Shown piece after piece: positions 60,422 through 64,000 of a stretch of DNA of 64,000 bases (positions are counted from its first letter, which is position 1; the number at the start of each line of letters is the position of its first letter). Under the pieces are notes generated by a model. The model saw only the letters and a program-made list of their open reading frames with translations, did no database searches and was not told the DNA's origin. The position numbers and the translations under genes are program-made. The DNA comes from Deinococcus multiflagellatus (GTDB taxonomy: Bacteria; Deinococcota; Deinococci; Deinococcales; Deinococcaceae), in the NCBI RefSeq assembly GCF_020166415.1, contig NZ_JAIQXV010000003.1:310001-374000 (forward strand). The letters are read 5' to 3'.

Positions 60422-60442
60422 CGGATGGCCTATGGCAGATGG
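60422..60442. repeat. Heptad half-array (3 units)
   Basis: CGGATGG, CCTATGG and CAGATGG run from 60422 to 60442. The next ~400 bp hold another repeat and a nested hairpin, so the C-rich arm may have been displaced. Confidence 0.65.
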
Positions 60443-60467
60443 CTCAAAGCCAGGGTTCGGACCACTT

Positions 60468-60620
60468 GATACGGAGTCCGATGGAGTCGTTTAGAGCAGT
60501 TGACCTAAAGATGATGTTGATTCTTGACCCTCTCCCCTCGTGGGAAAGGGCCTCGCGCAGCGAGGGGTGAGGGGGTGCTTTGGTCAACCGCTCTAGAGCG
60601 ACGATTCACTCCGACCGGAG
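60468..60620. repeat. Nested inverted repeat/cruciform element
   Basis: The outer arms TAGAGCAGTTGACCTAAAG (60492-60510) and CTTTGGTCAACCGCTCTA (60578-60595) pair with one bulge and one mismatch. Inside, CCCTCTCCCCTCG (60528-60540) pairs with CGAGGGGTGAGGG (60561-60573). Starts with TTGATACGGAGTCCG and ends near CGACCGGAGGGA, shared with the 34.7-kb copy. Confidence 0.7.
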
Positions 60621-60870
60621 GGACTCGCAGAGCGGCAGAGCAGAGCACAGGCGGGCTTCTGGGGGTGGCGTTGCCCTTCGGTTCTGCTGCGGATTGTGGG
60701 CGGTGCTGACGGAATTCATGTGAACAGGCCACGGGGAGCAGGCGGGTTGGTCGGGCCTCTCCCCGTGGTGGAGACTCGCCGAGGTGAGGGCCTGGACAGC
60801 AGCGCTGCAGAGGGGGAAGCGGGGTTCAACGTTGTCGCAGGGGCCGTCCCACAGCCCCACAGCCCCCCGG
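60621..60870. other. Intergenic remainder, no gene seen
   Basis: 250 bp with another short hairpin, CGGGGAG... against CTCCCCG near 60739-60768. It ends in a run of CCCACAG-type repeats before the pheA stop codon. No coding frame. Confidence 0.45.
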
Positions 60871-60898
60871 CCCATGGCTCATGGCCCAAGGCCCCTTC
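60871..60898. repeat. Possible degenerate heptad array
   Basis: CCCATGG, CTCATGG, CCCAAGG and CCCCTTC have a 7-nt period and touch the pheA stop codon (60897-60899). CCATGG is self-complementary, so arm orientation is unclear. Confidence 0.45.
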
Positions 60899-61733
60899 AC
60901 CCCACCGTGCCCTGGGCCGCCGGGTACGAGCCGATGATCTTGGCGTAGCTGGCTTTGCGCAGCACGCCCGCCAGGGCCTGGGCCACCTGGGGGTCCTGGG
61001 CGTGGCCCTCAATGTCCACGTAGATCAGGTAACTCCAGGCGCGGTCGCGGCGGGGGCGGCTTTCAATGCGCGAGAGGTTCAGGCCGCGCAGTTCGCCCAG
61101 CGTTTCCACCAGAAAGCCGGGGGTGTGGCGCACGGCGAAAACCAGGCTGGTCTTGTGCGGCACCGGGCTGGGCGCCGGTTCCTGGCGCGCCAGGATCATG
61201 AAGCGGGTGTAGTTAAACGGCTCGTCCTCGATTTCGCGGGCCAGAATCGTCAGGCCGTATAGTTCGGCGGCGCGCGCGCTGGCAATGGCCGCCAGATCGC
61301 GCTCGCCACTGGCTGCCAGGTTCTTGGCGCTGCCGGCCGTGTCGTGCGCCGCCACCGGCTGCCAGCCGTGCTGCCGAATCAGGCCCGTGCACTGGTCCAG
61401 CGCGGGCTGCTGGCTCGCCACCCGCCGGATGTCCTGCAAGTCCACGCCGGGCAGGGCCATCAGGCAGTGCGACACGCGCACCACCACTTCCCCGGTCACA
61501 TGCAGGTCGGTTTCGCTGAGCAGGTCAATGCTCTGGTGAATGGCGCCCATCAGGCTGTTTTCCACCGGCAGCACGCCGCAGGCCACCTCGCCGCTCTCCA
61601 CGGCGCGCGCCACCTCGTGAAAGGTGGGGTAGCCGCGCGCCGTGGCCCCAGGCGCGGCGTTCAGCGCGGCGATCTCGCCGTACGAGCCGGGATTGCCCTG
61701 AAAGGCCACGGTGGGGGCAGAAGACTGACTCAT
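60897..61733 (-). CDS. pheA: Prephenate dehydratase
   Basis: 278 residues, a monofunctional prephenate dehydratase (prephenate to phenylpyruvate in phenylalanine synthesis). The catalytic region begins [16 protein letters not shown] and includes [20 protein letters not shown], then [11 protein letters not shown], and the motif [10 protein letters not shown]-terminal ACT domain ([33 protein letters not shown]) with the ESRP motif gives phenylalanine feedback control. No chorismate mutase domain is fused. TAGCCT lies 7 nt before the ATG, so the transcript is probably leaderless. It is divergent from the amidase. Confidence 0.94.
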   Translation of the reverse strand: MSQSSAPTVAFQGNPGSYGEIAALNAAPGATARGYPTFHEVARAVESGEVACGVLPVENSLMGAIHQSIDLLSETDLHVTGEVVVRVSHCLMALPGVDLQDIRRVASQQPALDQCTGLIRQHGWQPVAAHDTAGSAKNLAASGERDLAAIASARAAELYGLTILAREIEDEPFNYTRFMILARQEPAPSPVPHKTSLVFAVRHTPGFLVETLGELRGLNLSRIESRPRRDRAWSYLIYVDIEGHAQDPQVAQALAGVLRKASYAKIIGSYPAAQGTVG

Positions 61734-61808
61734 GCCTGCGAGGCTAGCGCGCTGGACTGAAGCCCAGACGGCGGCACATAGACGTATGGCGCGCGTATCG
61801 TGGGCGGC

Positions 61809-63221
61809 GTGACCTCCATGCCTGATCCCATTCTGGACCTGGACGCTGTAACGCTGGGCGCCGCCACCCGCCGGGGCGACCTCACCTGCTCTGAAGTGAC
61901 CCGGCTGTACCTGGGGCGCGTGGGGGCCCTGAACCCGGCGCTGCGCGCGGTGATCACGGTCAGTCCCCAGGCCCAGGCCGACGCCGACGCCCTGGACAGC
62001 CTGCCCCGCGCGGCGCGCGGCCCGCTGCACGGCGTGCCCATGCTGATCAAGGACAACATTGACGTGGCGGGCCTGCCCACCACGGCCGGCAGCGCCCTGC
62101 TGCGCGGGCATGTACCCGCCACCGACGCCCCGCTGGTGGCCCGGCTGCGCGCGGCGGGCGCGGTGATTCTGGGCAAGGCCAACCTGACCGAATGGGCCAA
62201 TTTCATGACCCTGGGCATGCCCAACGGCTATTCCAGCGCGGGCGGCCAGACAGTCAACCCCTGGGGCGAGGGCCTGGACACGGGCGGCAGCAGTTCGGGC
62301 AGCGGGGTGGCCGTGGCCGCGCGGCTGTGCGTGGCCGCCATTGGCACCGAAACCAGCGGCAGCATCGTCAGTCCGGCGCACCAGAACGGGGTGATCGGCC
62401 TGAAACCCACGCTGGGGCTGGTGCCGCGCACCGGCATTGTGCCCATCAGCCACAGCCAGGACACGGCCGGGCCCATCACCCGCAGTGCCCGCGACGCCGC
62501 CCTGATTCTCTCCGTGATCGCTGGCCCCGACGCCCACGACGAGGCCAGCCGCCGCCTCCCCGTGCCGGACCTGACGCTGATAGAAGCGGCCCTGAACGGG
62601 GCAGACATCGGCATCATCCGGGATGAAGCCGGGCTGGACGAGCGCGAAACTGCCTCGCTGGCCCGGGTGCGGCTGGCCCTGCAGGAGGCCGGCGCGCAGG
62701 TGCAGGACCTCGACTTTCCCTCCCGCGCCGACCTGGGCACCCACGGCTGGGGCCTGGAGGTGCTGCTGTACGAGTTCAAGGGAGACCTGAACGCGTACCT
62801 GGCCGGTGTGGAGCACGGCCCGCGCACCATGCAGGAGGTCATTGAGGCCAATGACCGCGACCCCGACCGCCTGCTGCGCTACGGCCAGACCCTGCTGCAC
62901 GCCGCGCAGGGCACCCGGGGCGACGGGGGAGAAGCCGCCTACCGTCTGGCCCGCACCCGCGACCTGAACCTCACCCGCGCCCGGGGCTTTGACACCCTGT
63001 TTGCCCGGGGCCTGGACCTCGTGCTGTTCCCCGGCCTTCGCGGCTACCACCTTGCCGCCAAGGCCGGGTACCCCAGCGTGGCCGTCCCGGTCCCCCGCGA
63101 CGGGGGCGCCCAGCCCGGTGGTGTCCTGCTGGTGGCCCCCGCTGGCGCCGACGCCCTGCTGCTGGCAGGCGCCGCGCATCTGAACCGCGTGCTGGGCGGG
63201 GTGCGCTTTCCCAAGGGGTGA
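61809..63221 (+). CDS. Amidase signature family hydrolase
   Basis: 470 residues. The amidase signature Ser-cisSer-Lys set is present: [17 protein letters not shown] for the lysine, and [35 protein letters not shown] for the two serines. The family hydrolyses amides; the protein lacks GatA's C-terminal tRNA-related layout, so it is not glutamyl-tRNA amidotransferase. The substrate is open. GTG 61809 is chosen because TATCGT lies 7 nt upstream; ATG 61818 would be three codons later. It converges on minC with a heptad hairpin at the junction. Confidence 0.88.
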   Translation: MTSMPDPILDLDAVTLGAATRRGDLTCSEVTRLYLGRVGALNPALRAVITVSPQAQADADALDSLPRAARGPLHGVPMLIKDNIDVAGLPTTAGSALLRGHVPATDAPLVARLRAAGAVILGKANLTEWANFMTLGMPNGYSSAGGQTVNPWGEGLDTGGSSSGSGVAVAARLCVAAIGTETSGSIVSPAHQNGVIGLKPTLGLVPRTGIVPISHSQDTAGPITRSARDAALILSVIAGPDAHDEASRRLPVPDLTLIEAALNGADIGIIRDEAGLDERETASLARVRLALQEAGAQVQDLDFPSRADLGTHGWGLEVLLYEFKGDLNAYLAGVEHGPRTMQEVIEANDRDPDRLLRYGQTLLHAAQGTRGDGGEAAYRLARTRDLNLTRARGFDTLFARGLDLVLFPGLRGYHLAAKAGYPSVAVPVPRDGGAQPGGVLLVAPAGADALLLAGAAHLNRVLGGVRFPKG

Positions 63222-63287
63222 GTGGACAGTGGGGAGTGGGGAGTGGTCTTGAGCTTTTGCCACTTCCCACTGCCCACTCCCCTACTT
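63221..63287. repeat. Heptad hairpin array (AGTGGGG flavour), 4 + 4 units
   Basis: AGTGGAC, AGTGGGG, AGTGGGG, AGTGGTC (63221-63248) and CCACTTC, CCACTGC, CCACTCC, CCTACTT (63260-63287). Its first base is the last base of the amidase stop codon, and it covers the minC stop codon at 63282-63284, so it spans the convergent junction exactly. Confidence 0.88.
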
Positions 63288-63890
63288 CTGCACGTCAATC
63301 CGAATCGCGCCGTCTTGCAGCCGCGCCATTTCTGGGACCGGCTGGTCGTCGCGGTGGCGCATGGTGCTCAGGCTGCTGCCTTCGGGGGCGCGGGCCACGG
63401 CGTCGGCAATGCGGATCTGGGCGCTGGCAATGGGCCGGGCCCAGACCATCGCCTCGCTGTTGCCGGTGCAGCCCGCGTGCGCCAGCCCGCGCAGGGCCCC
63501 CACCACGATCACGTCGCCCCCGGCCAGGATCTCGGCGCCGGGGTTCACGTCGCCCAGCACGATCACGCTGCCGGGGTAGGACTCGCGCATGCCCGCGCGC
63601 AGGGTGTGCGGCACGATCTGCAGGCGGGGCCCAGGCAGGTCGGGGGCCGCACTGGCGGGGGCAGGCACGCTCACACGCGGCGCGCGCACCCGGCCCGGTG
63701 TGCCGCCCGCCGCCCGGATGCGCTGCAAGGCCACCTCCAGGGCTTCGGGGTCGGCGTCGCCCTGAATCTCGATGGTGACGTGGCTGGCCAGCAGCTCCCT
63801 GCGGGCGTCCAATGCGTCCTGTACGGCCTGCGCCGTGTCTCCGGGTTCCAGGAGCAGGTTCAGGCCCCCCAGCGTGCCACGCAACTTCAT
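63282..63890 (-). CDS. minC: Septum site-determining protein MinC
   Basis: 202 residues. The C-terminal beta-helix domain is clear: TLRAGMRESYPGSVIVLGDVNPGAEILAGGDVIVVGALRGLAHAGCTGN and a terminal IRIADAV..., IRIDV strands. The N-terminal ~70 residues form the small inhibitory domain that blocks FtsZ assembly. MinC works with MinD, whose gene is not in the window but could lie beyond it. TAGATT lies 6 nt before the ATG, so a leaderless mRNA is likely. Convergent with the amidase. Confidence 0.93.
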   Translation of the reverse strand: MKLRGTLGGLNLLLEPGDTAQAVQDALDARRELLASHVTIEIQGDADPEALEVALQRIRAAGGTPGRVRAPRVSVPAPASAAPDLPGPRLQIVPHTLRAGMRESYPGSVIVLGDVNPGAEILAGGDVIVVGALRGLAHAGCTGNSEAMVWARPIASAQIRIADAVARAPEGSSLSTMRHRDDQPVPEMARLQDGAIRIDVQK

Positions 63891-63963
63891 GAGGCTAATC
63901 TAGCGCGCTCATGAAGTTGTGGTGCCCCTCTGGCCCCCCACCCGGTGGCGGGGATGGTGTACC

Positions 63964-64000
63964 ATGAGCTCCATGCTTTTCAAGGAGACCTCCTTTGGTG
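63964..64000 (+). CDS. Start of a further gene, cut by the window end
   Basis: In-frame ATGs at 63964 and 63973 open MSSMLFKETSFG and remain open to base 64000. An AAGGAG at 63982-63987 might instead serve a GTG at 63998. Too short to name or to confirm. Confidence 0.25.
   Translation, partial: MSSMLFKETSFG

Overview
The window looks like chromosomal DNA of a Deinococcus-type bacterium. It is GC-rich and densely packed. Protein families and a large SARP/BTAD regulator fit that genus. At least twenty genes have a TAnnnT-like -10 box only 6-8 nt before the start codon, the leaderless-mRNA layout known to be common in deinococci. Genus is inferred from these traits, not from a database match. 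I saw no phage, conjugative element, intact IS, CRISPR array, rRNA or tRNA.

Layout. 1-6.4 kb: DinB-like fragment, DUF4180 protein, P5C dehydrogenase, MIP18/DUF59 protein coupled to a rhodanese, second rhodanese, class III aminotransferase, an unknown gene and a pilin-like lipoprotein. 6.7-13.4 kb: alpha/beta hydrolase, formate dehydrogenase operon (fdhA, DUF1641, fdhD, unknown) and a CDF cation exporter. 13.5-16.8 kb: uvrD with an internal AT-rich patch, a ~490-bp inverted-repeat element and a NUDIX gene. 16.8-21.3 kb: a co-directional cluster of MoxR ATPase, HExxH/VWA protein, NudC and a ~26-residue repeat protein. 21.4-31.6 kb: lipoprotein, small secreted peptide, winged-helix regulator, large membrane Fe-S oxidoreductase with a repeat tail, DegV, beta-lactamase-like protein, DHFR-like reductase, NrnA-like phosphoesterase, unknown gene and HAD phosphatase. 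31.8-41.5 kb: isocitrate lyase, beta-helix lipoprotein, cytidine deaminase with a CorC/HlyC protein, AcuI-type reductase, subtilase, DUF2227 protein and SecG. 41.9-49.6 kb: complete five-gene peptide ABC transporter and a DUF4139 protein. 49.7-54.5 kb: metH-metF operon behind a probable SAM riboswitch. 55-64 kb: SARP/AAA regulator, small unknown, acyl-adenylate ligase plus SDR, prephenate dehydratase, amidase, minC and the start of another gene.

The most unusual signal is a dispersed family of short arrays built on a 7-nt period (NNNATGG, NNGTGGG and similar). A G-rich arm is followed by a C-rich reverse-complementary arm, so the RNA would fold into a hairpin with heptad register. About eleven arrays or half-arrays occur here, mostly at gene ends and often touching stop codons. 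One lies in frame inside metH and another encodes the metH C-terminus. A second repeat family shares ATACGACTTCC / AATCCGTAT ends.

The genes are mainly housekeeping: proline/glutamate, glyoxylate, methionine/folate and phenylalanine metabolism, formate oxidation, peptide uptake, DNA repair, nucleotide clean-up and division. Many neighbours share ATGA or GTGA overlaps, which implies translational coupling.
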